Of a DNA stretch of 64,000 bases, positions 1 through 9,529 are shown piece after piece (position 1 is the stretch's first letter; every line of letters starts with the position of its first letter). Under the pieces are notes generated by a model. That model did no database searches and was not told the DNA's origin. It saw nothing but the letters and a program-made list of their open reading frames with translations. This DNA comes from Micromussa lordhowensis (lineage: Eukaryota > Cnidaria > Anthozoa > Scleractinia > Lobophylliidae). Location of the stretch: NCBI GenBank assembly GCA_964020085.1, contig OZ026604.1:24216532-24280531 (forward strand), given 5' to 3'. The position numbers were made by a program, and so were the translations under genes.

Positions 1-2705
1 GGAAAATTTGACATAGCACGGCTTCACGGGCACTTTAAGAGGCAGGGTTTGCAGCAAAATGTTCTGCTAGGTTGGCACTTTAAGGAAATCCTAGTTACGA
101 CATGATGGCATTGGCGCCGGGGTTTTTTTTGGCCTTCTTTTTGCAGGAGTTTCCCCTGGTCCCAACTTTGCAGAATTTCAGAAAACGCGCGCTGGGGGTC
201 CCCTTGGCAAACTTGACATAGCTCGGCTTCACGGGCACTTTGGGAGGCGCGGTTTGCAGCAAAATGATTTGCTAGGTTGGCACTTCAAGGAAATTGTAGT
301 TAGGACATGATGGTATTGGCCCCAGGGTGTTTTTTTTTGGCCTTCTTTTTGCAGCAGTTTCCCCTGGTCCCAACTTTGCAGAATTTCAGAAAACGCGCGC
401 TGGGGGTCCCCTTGGCAAATTTGACCTAGCCCGGCTTCACGGGCACTTTGGGAGGCACGGTTTGCAGCAAAATGTTCTGCTAGGTTGGCTTTTTAAGAGA
501 ATTGTAGTTAAGACATGATGGCATTGGCGCCAGGGTGTTTTTTCTGGCCTTCTTTTTGCAGTAGTTTTCCCTGGTCCAAACTTTGCAGAATTTCAGAAAA
601 CGCGCGCTGGTGGTCCACTTGGCAAATTTGAGATAGCTCGGCTTCACGGGCACTTTGAAAGGCCCGGTTTGCAGCAAAATGTTTTGCTAGGTTGGCACTT
701 GAAGGAAATTGTAGTTAAGACATGATGACATTGGCGCCAGGGTGTTTTTTCTGGCCTTCTTTTTGCAGTAGTTTTCTCTGGTCCCAACCTTGCAGAATTT
801 CAGAAAACGCGCGCTGGGGGTCCCCTTGGCAAATTTGACATAGCTCGGCTTCACGGCCACCTTAAGAGACGCAGTTTGCAGCAAAATGTTCTGCTAGGTT
901 GGCACTTGAAGGAAATTTTATTTAGGACATGATGGCATTGGCGCTAGGGTTTTTTTTTTTGCCTTCTTTTTGCAGTAGTTTCCCCTGGTCCCAACTTTGC
1001 AGTATTTCAGAAAACGCGCGCTGGGGGTCCCCTTGGCAAATTTGACATAGCTCGGCTTTACGGGCATTTTGGTAGGCGCGTATTGCAGCAAAATGTTTTG
1101 CTAGGTTGGCACCACAAGGAAATTGTAGTGAGGACATGATGGCATTGGCGCCAGGGTGTTTTTTCTGGCCTTCTTTTTGCAGTTGTTTACCCTGGTCCCA
1201 ACTTTGCAGAATTTCAGAAAACGCGCGCTTGGGGTCCCCTTGGCAAATTTGACATAGCTCGGCTTCACGGGCACTTTGGTGGGCGCGTATTGCAGCAAAA
1301 TGTTTTGCTAGGTTGGCACCACAAGGAAATTGTAGTGAGGACATGATGGCATTGGCGCCAGGGTGTTTTTTCTGGCCTTCTTTTTGCAGTTGTTTTCCCT
1401 GGTCCCAACTTTGCAGAATACCAGAAAACGCGCGCTGGGGGTCCCCTTGGCAAATTTGACATAGCTCGGCTTCACGGGCACTTTAAGAGGCGCGGTTTGC
1501 AGCAAAACGTTCTGCTAGGTTGGCACTTTAAGGAAATTTTGGTTAGGACATGATGGCATTGGCGCCAGGGTGTTTTTTCTGGCCTTCTTTTTGCAGTAGT
1601 TTGCTCTGGTCCCAACTTTGCAGAATTTCAGAAAACGCGCGCTGGGGGTCCCCTTGGCAAATTTGACATAGCTCGGCTTCACGGGCACTTTAAGAAGCAC
1701 GGTTTGCAGCAAAATGTTCTACTAGGTTGGCACTTTAAGAAAATTTTAGTTAGGACATGATGGCGTTGGCGCCAGGGTGTTTTTTATGGCCTTCTTTTTG
1801 CAAGAGTTTCCCCTGGTCCCAACTTTGCAGAATTTCAAAAAACGCGCGCTGGGGGTCCCCTTGGCAAATTTGACATAGCTCGGCTTCACAGGCACTTTGG
1901 TAGGCGCGGTTTACAGCAAAATGTTCTGCCAGGTTTGCACTTCAAGGAAATGTTAGTGAGGACATGATGGCATTGGCGACAGGGTGTTTTTTGTGGCCTT
2001 GTTTTTGCAGTTGTTTTCCCTGGTCCCAACTTTGCAGAATTTCAGAAAACGCGCGCTGGTGGTCCTCTTGGCAAATTTGACATAGCTCGGTCTCACGGGC
2101 ACTTTAAGAGGCGCGGGTTGCAGCAAAATGTTCTGCTAGGTCGGCACTTGAAGGAAATTGTAGTTAGGACATGATGGCATTGGCGCCAGGGTGTTTTTTC
2201 TGGCCTTCTTTTTGCAAGGGTTTTCCCTGGTCCCAACTTTGCAGAATTTCAGAAAACGCGCGCTGGGGTTCGTCTAGGCAAATTTGACATAGCTCGGCTT
2301 TACGGACACTTTAAGAGGCGCGGTTTGCATCAAAATGTTTTGCTAGGTTGGGTCTTTAAGGAAATCTTAGTTAGGACATGATGGCATTGGCGCCAGGGTG
2401 TCTTTTCTGGCCTTCTTTTTCCAGTAGTTTTCCCTGGTCCCAACTTTGCAGAATTTCAGAAAACACACTCTGGGGGTCCCCTTGGCAAATTTGACATAGC
2501 TCGCCTTCACGGGCACTTTAAGAGGCGCGGTTTCCAGCAAAATGTTCTGCTAGGTTGGCTTTTCGAGGAAATCCTAGTTAGGACATGATGGCATTGGCGC
2601 CAGGGTGTTTTTTCTGGCCTTCTTTTTGCAGGAGTTTCCCCTGGTCCCAACTTTGCAGAATTTCAGAAAACGCGCGCTGGGGGTCCCCTTGGCAAATTTG
2701 ACATA
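1..2705 (-). repeat. 207-bp satellite array, left block, part 1
   Basis: About 13 tandem monomers of a 207-bp satellite, in reverse orientation relative to the block after 23812. Recurrent landmarks are TTTGACATAGCTCGG, GCAGCAAAATGTTCTGCTAGG, GGCGCCAGGGTG and AGAAAACGCGCGCTGGGGG. Monomers here are visibly more divergent than those right of 23812. The segment after the TTCACGGGCAC landmark appears as CTTTGGGAGGCGCGG, CTTTAAGAGGCGCGG or TTTTGGTAGGCGCGT, and the poly-T run before GGCC varies in length. Adjacent monomers at about 1101-1300 and 1308-1505 share a private motif (GGCACCACAAGG), which indicates recent local duplication. No gene is credible here; the short open frames are by-products of the repeat. 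The array continues beyond the window. Confidence 0.95.
2704..2705. other. TA target-site duplication, left copy
   Basis: The uninterrupted satellite reads GACATAGCTCGG. Here it reads GACATA and then the insertion starts with CAACCCCGG. On the other side the satellite resumes as TAGCTCGG. The TA is therefore duplicated, as expected for Tc1/mariner-type integration. Confidence 0.9.
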
Positions 2706-2731
2706 CAACCCCGGACAAAACTGTTGAGACA
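2706..2731 (+). repeat. Terminal inverted repeat, outer left end
   Basis: Begins CAACCCCGGACAAAACTGTT and ends with GAGACA. It pairs with 2962-2988 within the same element and with the outermost right end at 20682-20708. The C/T difference in CAACC(C/T)CGG and one extra C are the only mismatches to 2962-2988. Confidence 0.85.
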
Positions 2732-2810
2732 TTTCAATACAATTTTCAATTTCGCGCGATGTTATCATCGTGTCCAAAAGGAACAAATTCGTACCCCTCC
2801 CCACCCCTGG

Positions 2811-2875
2811 TGCAATGTTGTTTCGGCTCAGCAGTTCAAGCGTGCATTTCTTGTGTTACTGCAAACAACATTGCA
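2811..2875. repeat. Internal hairpin of the left MITE
   Basis: TGCAATGTTGTTT at 2811-2823 is the exact reverse complement of AAACAACATTGCA at 2863-2875. The loop is 39 nt. C-rich and G-rich flanks can lengthen the stem imperfectly. The same hairpin is at 20531-20595 in the right copy. Confidence 0.8.
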
Positions 2876-2961
2876 ATAGGGGAGGGGGGAAACAGTCTTT
2901 TAATTTGCGACAGTAAGCATTTTTGTTAGGGTGAGTGCAAAAAATAGGTATTTTTGTAATG

Positions 2962-2988
2962 TGTCTCAACAGGTTTTGTCCGAGGTTG
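2962..2988 (-). repeat. Inner terminal inverted repeat of the left MITE
   Basis: Begins TGTCTCAACAGGTTTTGTCC and ends GAGGTTG, the reverse complement of 2706-2731 with one substitution and one extra base. No TA follows. The next bases are TCTAGG, the start of unit 1. Confidence 0.82.
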
Positions 2989-3290
2989 TCTAGGGGTGTT
3001 TCTCTGCATTCTTTAACTGTGATGTCAATTACTGCGAGTCATTGTCATTTTTTTTAGGTGAAATGCATGAAACGCATTGTTACTGAATACTATTCATTTG
3101 TGTGGAATGTTCAGGACAATTTTTGGGCTGAAAAATGAAGTTATGTCTCTTACATTACACGAGGTGTGTAATGCATTTTTCTCAGTCACGTTACCATTGG
3201 TGCATTTTAAAACAACTTGCTCGTCTCTAAACGCTTTACTTGCTAGAGTAACGACATTCTCTCGTAATCGCCGATGTAAATTGAACTCTT

Positions 3291-3400
3291 ACGATCTTAT
3301 AATAGCGACGAAACAACAACGACAATCTTATAATACGACGAATACAATCTTATAATACGACTGACGATCTTATAATAGCGACGGGAACAACAACGACAAC
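3291..3400 (+). repeat. Short direct-repeat cluster in unit 1
   Basis: The motif ATCTTATAATAGCGACG, or a variant lacking the G (ATCTTATAATACGAC), occurs four times in about 110 bp. The copies are separated by ACAACAACGACA-like spacers. The same cluster recurs at +2180-bp intervals in the other seven units. No function is apparent. Confidence 0.75.
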
Positions 3401-3510
3401 TCCCATCATGTGCTAGGTGTTTTGCAGAGCTTATTTTGCCCTCAGAAACATAGTGGCTTGGTCGTAGACGGTTAACTTAATAAAGAAAACCCAACAGAGA
3501 GAAAACACCA

Positions 3511-3620
3511 CGGTTAACATCGGTTTACAACGGTTAACGACTGTTCAGAATAAAACAATAGACTGTATGTTGTTTTTCTTTATGAATGCTGTTAACCGTT
3601 GTTAACCGTTGTTAATCGTT
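3511..3620. repeat. 10-bp-phased CGGTTAAC motif array in inverted arrangement
   Basis: Three consecutive 10-bp motifs lie at 3511, 3521 and 3531 (CGGTTAACAT, CGGTTTACAA, CGGTTAACGA). They are mirrored by GTTAACCGTT, GTTAACCGTT and GTTAATCGTT at 3591, 3601 and 3611. The two sets form an imperfect stem of about 30 bp with a loop of roughly 50 nt. Outlying single copies occur at 3468 and 3642. One helical turn per motif and the inverted layout suggest a protein-binding array or a fold-back structure. YAACGG resembles a MYB-type core, but that is only a resemblance. The array is present in every unit, with GTTACTCG replacing the last motif in units 2-8. Confidence 0.7.
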
Positions 3621-3846
3621 GAAATGATTTTGTTTCAGTTTGTTAATCGTTTAATCTTCGTATTTAAGCATTTTCATAGTCTTTTGCTGATTTACTAGAC
3701 GAGTTTTAAAATTAAGAGCAGGCGTTTTTGTAACGGAAAAGTTCACACCGTCCAGACAACCAGGTACTATACAGTCTTTATTTGCGGTTAGTTTGTCACT
3801 CGCGTGACGTGGCTTGGCACGATAAAGCCATGGTTTTATCACTTAA

Positions 3847-3852
3847 TTTATT
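3847..3852 (-). promoter_or_regulatory. Candidate poly(A) signal of the transposase remnant
   Basis: AATAAA on the minus strand, about 27 bp past the TAG that ends the C-terminal transposase segment (3879). Position and sequence fit a metazoan polyadenylation hexamer. It is repeated in each unit at +2180-bp steps. Function is not shown by the sequence alone. Confidence 0.4.
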
Positions 3853-4180
3853 GTTTCTACTAATTGGCCAACTATTGGCTAGTATTTTGTTCTCAGTCCC
3901 TTAGAAAATAGAACTAGAGAAATCCGATTATCCATTGATTCTATGATTTTGTCAACTACATCAACTGGCATGTTCTTAATTGTTCTAGTGACACGCTCAC
4001 TGAATTCTTCATAAGTTTCGCGTGTAATATTTAACTCAAGAGCTTGCTTATCCAGGTCTACTTTAGCTGCATGAAAAAAAAATTCAATACAATGAATGTC
4101 ACCGCTCCTTGGGGGAAAATTCAACTGCTTTGCTTTTTTGTCACGTAGCGCGCGACGTGCTAGCGCGCTATTTTGGACAG

Positions 4181-4182
4181 GA
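4181..4182 (-). other. Deletion junction removing the second catalytic Asp (unit 1)
   Basis: Minus-strand codons for LFV are followed directly by bases readable as PVQNS in the next frame. In this superfamily the segment normally reads FVQDxDPxxNS, 34 residues before the catalytic Glu. Losing QDxD plus one base (13 nt) gives both the missing motif and the observed frame change. The identical junction lies at +2180-bp steps in all eight units, so it predates the amplification. Confidence 0.7.
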
Positions 4183-4580
4183 CAAACAATCGTGACCCAT
4201 TTTTGTTCGCTAGTCTAAACATGTTCTCGAAATTATCCTGTACAAATTTGGCAAAGTACGCGCCGTCTAGTTTATCATACTGATGACACACAATAACACC
4301 TTTGCCGAAGCTAATAGCCACATTAACTTTCACAACTTTTCCACCGCTTCCCACTTTGCCCCCCTTTGAAGTGCAGCCGCGCATAAGACCCTCACACTTC
4401 TTGCGCCAAATACGGCCGTGAGGCGCACTGGCTTGATCTGCTGGGTTCCTTTTATACCAAAAACTGACGCAATCTAAATAAAAAGCTGCATTGTCTTTCC
4501 ACACATCCTTTGGGTAGTCTTTTCTGATATTTTTGGCGAATTTTAAGCGTTCTTTTAAGTCCTTCTCTGACAGGAGGCCC

Positions 4581-4584
4581 TTTT
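4581..4584 (-). other. A-run frameshift in the transposase (unit 1)
   Basis: On the minus strand QARK is encoded up to AGGAAAAGGGCC. One additional A in the run would continue as RKKGLLSEKDL, matching the downstream frame. All eight units have the same four-A run, so the frameshift is ancestral to the array. Confidence 0.7.
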
Positions 4585-4962
4585 CCTTGCTTGGAGGAAA
4601 TAGTAACCTTCCCTTTGAAGGAATCGCCTGATTGTTCTGTTGCTCACATGTTTTGGGCTTATCCCAGCTCTCGCCATTAGCCTAATGGATGTAAAATTAC
4701 CCTCTTCGTGTCTCAAACTGGACAAAGTTCGTAGAATGCGGCGTTCCTCTCGCAAGCTCAGTTTACGTGGCCTTCCTCCAAAATCTCTGCTCCACTCCTT
4801 CCTTTGATCGCGGTCAATTATCTTGTCCTTTTTTATCCTGTACACCGTGGCTTGTGAAACACGGCATTGTCGAGCTATATCCTTGATCGAGAATTTCTTT
4901 CCTTGTGTTAAATACTTAATATAAGCCCTTTTGGACGGGTTGATTTCACCATTAAACACCAT

Positions 4963-5169
4963 GATTTCTTTCTCGTGTAGGTAGAAAGCCCTTAAATAAA
5001 GCGGCTTATTATGGACGTCACAATTGACGCGTTGTAATTGCTTAATTGGCGTTTCGGATAATTTATCAGAAAGCTCATTGAAAGAGCAATAACTGGGCCA
5101 AAAATCACTATCTTCCGAACTTCCATTGCGAAGACACAGTAATTTGAATAATTAACCATCTCAGACATG
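4963..5169 (-). promoter_or_regulatory. 5' flank of the transposase remnant, with a weak TATA-like box
   Basis: 207 bp between the candidate ATG and the unit junction. On the minus strand TTTATTTAAG (4991-5000) lies about 30 bp upstream of the ATG and could act as a TATA-like element, but the spacing leaves almost no 5' UTR, so this is weak. No other regulatory motif is recognised. The match of 207 bp to the satellite period is coincidental; the sequences are unrelated. Confidence 0.25.
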
Positions 5170-5172
5170 TCT
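5163..5172. other. Unit-unit junction palindrome (units 1/2)
   Basis: AGACATGTCT, a perfect 10-bp palindrome at the unit 1/unit 2 join. CA matches the first two bases of the 283-bp element and TG the last two. At the outer edges of the array the unit ends TCAGA and TCTAGG are instead joined to the full 283-bp element. The same palindrome lies at 7343, 9523, 11703, 13883, 16063 and 18243. Confidence 0.85.
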
Positions 5173-7349
5173 AGGGGTGTTTCTCTGCATTCTTTAACTG
5201 TGATGTCAATTACTGCGAGTCATTGTCATTTTTTTAGGTGAAATGCATGAAACGCATTGTTACTGAATACTATTCATTTGTGTGGAATGTTCAGGACAAT
5301 TTTTGGGCTGAAAAATGAAGTTATGTCTCTTACATTACACGAGGTGTGTAATGCATTTTTCTCAGTCACGTTACCATTGGTGCTTTTTAAAACAACTTGC
5401 TCGTCTCTAAACGCTTTACTTGCTAGAGTAACGACATTCTCTCGTAATCGCCGATGTAAATTGAACTCTTACGATCTTATAATAGCGACGAAACAACAAC
5501 GACAATCTTATAATACGACGAATACAATCTTATAATACGACTGACGATCTTATAATAGCGACGGGAACAACAACGCCAACTCCCATCATGTGCTAGGTGT
5601 TTTGCAGAGCTTATTTTGCCCTCAGAAACATAGTGGCTTGGTCGTAGACGGTTAACTTAATAAAGAAAACCCAACAGAGAGAAAACACCACGGTTAACAT
5701 CGGTTTACAACGGTTAACGACTGTTCAGAATAAAACAATAGACTGTATGTTGTTTTTCTTTATGAATGCTGTTAACCGTTGTTAACCGTTGTTACTCGTT
5801 GAAATGACTTTGTTTCAGTTTGTTAATCGTTTAATCTTCGTATTTAAGCATTTTCATAGTCTTTTGCTGATTTACTAGACGAGTTTTAAAATTAAGAGCA
5901 GGCGTTTTTGTAACGGAAAAATTCACACCGTCCAGACAACCAGGTACTATACAGTCTTTATTTGCGGTTAGTTTGTCACTCGCGTGACGTGGCTTGGCAC
6001 GATAAAGCCATGGTTTTATCACTTAATTTATTGTTTCTACTAATTGGCCAACTATTGGCTAGTATTTTGTTCTCAGTCCCTTAGAAAATAGAACTAGAGA
6101 AATCCGATTATCCATTGATTCTATGATTTTGTCAACTACATCAACTGGCATGTTCTTAATTGTTCTAGTGACACGCTCACTGAATTCTTCATAAGTTTCG
6201 CGTGTAATATTTAACTCAAGAGCTTGCTTATCCAGGTCTACTTTAGCTGCATGAAAAAAAAATTCAATACAATGAATGTCACCGCTCCTTGGGGGAAAAT
6301 TCAACTGCTTTGCTTTTTTGTCACGTAGCGCGCGACGTGCTAGCGCGCTATTTTGGACAGGACAAACAATCGTGACCCATTTTTGTTCGCTAGTCTAAAC
6401 ATGTTCTCGAAATTATCCTGTACAAATTTGGCAAAGTACGCGCCGTCTAGTTTATCATACTGATGACACACAATAACACCTTTGCCGAAGCTAATAGCCA
6501 CATTAACTTTCACAACTTTTCCACCGCTTCCCACTTTGCCCCCCTTTGAAGTGCAGCCGCGCATAAGACCCTCACACTTCTTGCGCCAAATACGGCCGTG
6601 AGGCGCACTGGCTTGATCTGCTGGGTTCCTTTTATACCAAAAACTGACGCAATCTAAATAAAAAGCTGCATTGTCTTTCCACACATCCTTTGGGTAGTCT
6701 TTTCTGATATTTTTGGCGAATTTTAAGCGTTCTTTTAAGTCCTTCTCTGACAGGAGGCCCTTTTCCTTGCTTGGAGGAAATAGTAACCTTCCCTTTGAAG
6801 GAATCGCCTGATTGTTCTGTTGCTCACATGTTTTGGGCTTATCCCAGCTCTCGCCATTAGCCTAATGGATGTAAAATTACCCTCTTCGTGTCTCAAACTG
6901 GACAAAGTTCGTAGAATGCGGCGTTCCTCTCGCAAGCTCAGTTTACGTGGCCTTCCTCCAAAATCTCTGCTCCACTCCTTCCTTTGATCGCGGTCAATTA
7001 TCTTGTCCTTTTTTATCCTGTACACCGTGGCTTGTGAAACACGGCATTGTCGAGCTATATCCTTGATCGAGAATTTCTTTCCTTGTGTTAAATACTTAAT
7101 ATAAGCCCTTTTGGACGGGTTGATTTCACCATTAAACACCATGATTTCTTTCTCGTGTAGGTAGAAAGCCCTTAAATAAAGCGGCTTATTATGGACGTCA
7201 CAATTGACGCGTTGTAATTGCTTAATTGGCGTTTCGGATAATTTATCAGAAAGCTCATTGAAAGAGCAATAACTGGGCCAAAAATCACTATCTTCCGAAC
7301 TTCCATTGCGAAGACACAGTAATTTGAATAATTAACCATCTCAGACATG
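5170..7349 (-). repeat. Tandem unit 2 of 8 (2180 bp)
   Basis: Near-identical to the other units. It carries TGCTTTTTAAA near 5382, shared only with unit 3, where other units read TGCATTTTAAA. Contents and order are as in unit 1. Confidence 0.9.
6059..7142 (-). pseudogene. Tc1/mariner-like transposase pseudogene, unit 2
   Basis: The protein segments are identical in sequence to unit 1: HTH region 6735-7142, middle segment ending near 6340, C-terminal segment 6059-6304. It has both ancestral frameshifts (near 6761-6764 and 6361/6362) and no extra stops. Confidence 0.87.
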
Positions 7350-9529
7350 TCTAGGGGTGTTTCTCTGCATTCTTTAACTGTGATGTCAATTACTGCGAGT
7401 CATTGTCATTTTTTTAGGTGAAATGCATGAAACGCATTGTTACTGAATACTATTCATTTGTGTGGAATGTTCAGGACAATTTTTGGGCTGAAAAATGAAG
7501 TTATGCCTCTTACATTACACGAGGTGTGTAATGCATTTTTCTCAGTCACGTTACCATTGGTGCTTTTTAAAACAACTTGCTCGTCTCTAAACGCTTTACT
7601 TGCTAGAGTAACGACATTCTCTCGTAATCGCCGATGTAAATTGAACTCTTACGATCTTATAATAGCGACGAAACAACAACGACAATCTTATAATACGACG
7701 AATACAATCTTATAATACGACTGACGATCTTATAATAGCGACGGGAACAACAACGCCAACTCCCATCATGTGCTAGGTGTTTTGCAGAGCTTATTTTGCC
7801 CTCAGAAACATAGTGGCTTGGTCGTAGACGGTTAACTTAATAAAGAAAACCCAACAGAGAGAAAACACCACGGTTAACATCGGTTTACAACGGTTAACGA
7901 CTGTTCAGAATAAAACAATAGACTGTATGTTGTTTTTCTTTATGAATGCTGTTAACCGTTGTTAACCGTTGTTACTCGTTGAAATGACTTTGTTTCAGTT
8001 TGTTAATCGTTTAATCTTCGTATTTAAGCATTTTCATAGTCTTTTGCTGATTTACTAGACGAGTTTTAAAATTAAGAGCAGGCGTTTTTGTAACGGAAAA
8101 ATTCACACCGTCCAGACAACCAGGTACTATACAGTCTTTATTTGCGGTTAGTTTGTCACTCGCGTGACGTGGCTTGGCACGATAAAGCCATGGTTTTATC
8201 ACTTAATTTATTGTTTCTACTAATTGGCCAACTATTGGCTAGTATTTTGTTCTCAGTCCCTTAGAAAATAGAACTAGAGAAATCCGATTATCCATTGATT
8301 CTATGATTTTGTCAACTACATCAACTGGCATGTTCTTAATTGTTCTAGTGACACGCTCACTGAATTCTTCATAAGTTTCGCGTGTAATATTTAACTCAAG
8401 AGCTTGCTTATCCAGGTCTACTTTAGCTGCATGAAAAAAAAATTCAATACAATGAATGTCACCGCTCCTTGGGGGAAAATTCAACTGCTTTGCTTTTTTG
8501 TCACGTAGCGCGCGACGTGCTAGCGCGCTATTTTGGACAGGACAAACAATCGTGACCCATTTTTGTTCGCTAGTCTAAACATGTTCTCGAAATTATCCTG
8601 TACAAATTTGGCAAAGTACGCGCCGTCTAGTTTATCATACTGATGACACACAATAACACCTTTGCCGAAGCTAATAGCCACATTAACTTTCACAACTTTT
8701 CCACCGCTTCCCACTTTGCCCCCCTTTGAAGTGCAGCCGCGCATAAGACCCTCACACTTCTTGCGCCAAATACGGCCGTGAGGCGCACTGGCTTGATCTG
8801 CTGGGTTCCTTTTATACCAAAAACTGACGCAATCTAAATAAAAAGCTGCATTGTCTTTCCACACATCCTTTGGGTAGTCTTTTCTGATATTTTTGGCGAA
8901 TTTTAAGCGTTCTTTTAAGTCCTTCTCTGACAGGAGGCCCTTTTCCTTGCTTGGAGGAAATAGTAACCTTCCCTTTGAAGGAATCGCCTGATTGTTCTGT
9001 TGCTCACATGTTTTGGGCTTATCCCAGCTCTCGCCATTAGCCTAATGGATGTAAAATTACCCTCTTCGTGTCTCAAACTGGACAAAGTTCGTAGAATGCG
9101 GCGTTCCTCTCGCAAGCTCAGTTTACGTGGCCTTCCTCCAAAATCTCTGCTCCACTCCTTCCTTTGATCGCGGTCAATTATCTTGTCCTTTTTTATCCTG
9201 TACACCGTGGCTTGTGAAACACGGCATTGTCGAGCTATATCCTTGATCGAGAATTTCTTTCCTTGTGTTAAATACTTAATATAAGCCCTTTTGGACGGGT
9301 TGATTTCACCATTAAACACCATGATTTCTTTCTCGTGTAGGTAGAAAGCCCTTAAATAAAGCGGCTTATTATGGACGTCACAATTGACGCGTTGTAATTG
9401 CTTAATTGGCGTTTCGGATAATTTATCAGAAAGCTCATTGAAAGAGCAATAACTGGGCCAAAAATCACTATCTTCCGAACTTCCATTGCGAAGACACAGT
9501 AATTTGAATAATTAACCATCTCAGACATG
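7350..9529 (-). repeat. Tandem unit 3 of 8 (2180 bp)
   Basis: Shares TGCTTTTTAAA (about 7562) with unit 2 and has a private T-to-C change (TTATGCCTCT near 7505). Otherwise it matches the array consensus. Confidence 0.9.
8239..9322 (-). pseudogene. Tc1/mariner-like transposase pseudogene, unit 3
   Basis: Same three-frame remnant as unit 2: HTH region 8915-9322, middle segment 8520-8864 and upstream, C-terminal segment 8239-8484. The two shared frame breaks are present and no unit-specific coding change was seen. Confidence 0.87.

Larger units (their letters stand above)
2706..2988. mobile_element. 283-bp MITE-like element, left copy
   Basis: The short element starts CAACCCCGGACAAAAC and ends GTCCGAGGTTG. 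Its ends form inverted repeats of about 26 bp, with one substitution and one extra base. Inside, a 13-bp perfect inverted repeat lies at 2811-2823 and 2863-2875, flanked by C-rich (2794-2808) and G-rich (2879-2889) tracts, so the element can fold into a long hairpin. It has no coding potential of its own. It differs from the right copy (20426-20708) at five positions that I can see. The left end carries the TA duplication; the right end abuts unit 1 without TA. Confidence 0.82.
2989..3878. other. Non-coding flank of unit 1, downstream of the transposase
   Basis: These 890 bp lie 3' of the transposase remnant. They hold a cluster of short direct repeats (3291-3400), a 10-bp-phased inverted motif array (3511-3620) and a candidate polyadenylation signal (3847-3852). 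Two short open frames (3077-3355 plus, 3651-3842 minus) match nothing I recognise, and their presence in all units reflects recent copying. Equivalent stretches recur every 2180 bp. Confidence 0.6.
3879..4962 (-). pseudogene. Tc1/mariner-like transposase pseudogene, unit 1
   Basis: A cut-and-paste DNA transposase remnant in three reading frames. The N-terminal part (4962-4555, 135 codons) has an HTH (about residues 22-45, FSIKDIARQCRVSQATVYRI), a GRPR AT-hook-like linker (63-66) and a second HTH (about 70-120). These are the two DNA-binding segments usual in this superfamily. The frame breaks at an A-run (plus 4581-4584), where one missing base explains the shift. The middle part carries the first catalytic Asp in FYLDCVSF. 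A second break at 4181/4182 follows LFV, and the next frame resumes with PVQNSALARRAL. A 13-nt loss fits the frame change and removes the expected QDxD motif with the second Asp. The last part keeps the Glu in GDIHCIE and ends GLRTKY at 3879. The total of about 361 codons matches normal family length. ATG at 4962 was chosen as the first Met before the HTH. It is not functional. Confidence 0.88.
2989..5169 (-). repeat. Tandem unit 1 of 8 (2181 bp)
   Basis: Runs from TCTAGGGGTG to the CATG that joins it to unit 2. It is one base longer than the others because of an extra T in the T-run near 3048-3055. It is the most distinct unit. Private variants include CGACAAC at about 3395 (CGCCAAC in others), GTTAATCG near 3611 (GTTACTCG in others), GATTTTG (GACTTTG in others) and AAAAGTTC near 3737 (AAAAATTC in others). 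Edge units of tandem arrays commonly escape homogenisation, which fits. Confidence 0.9.

Noticed and set aside
3077..3355. 92-codon plus-strand open frame in each unit
   Set aside because: No recognisable domain. Its end consists of the short direct repeats. Its presence in eight units follows from recent duplication, not selection.
3651..3842. 63-codon minus-strand open frame downstream of the transposase
   Set aside because: No recognisable motif, and it lies in what should be the 3' flank. A remnant of another gene cannot be excluded, but nothing supports one.
4963..5169. 207-bp 5' flank of the unit as a derived satellite monomer
   Set aside because: The length coincidence is exact, but the sequence shares none of the satellite landmarks.
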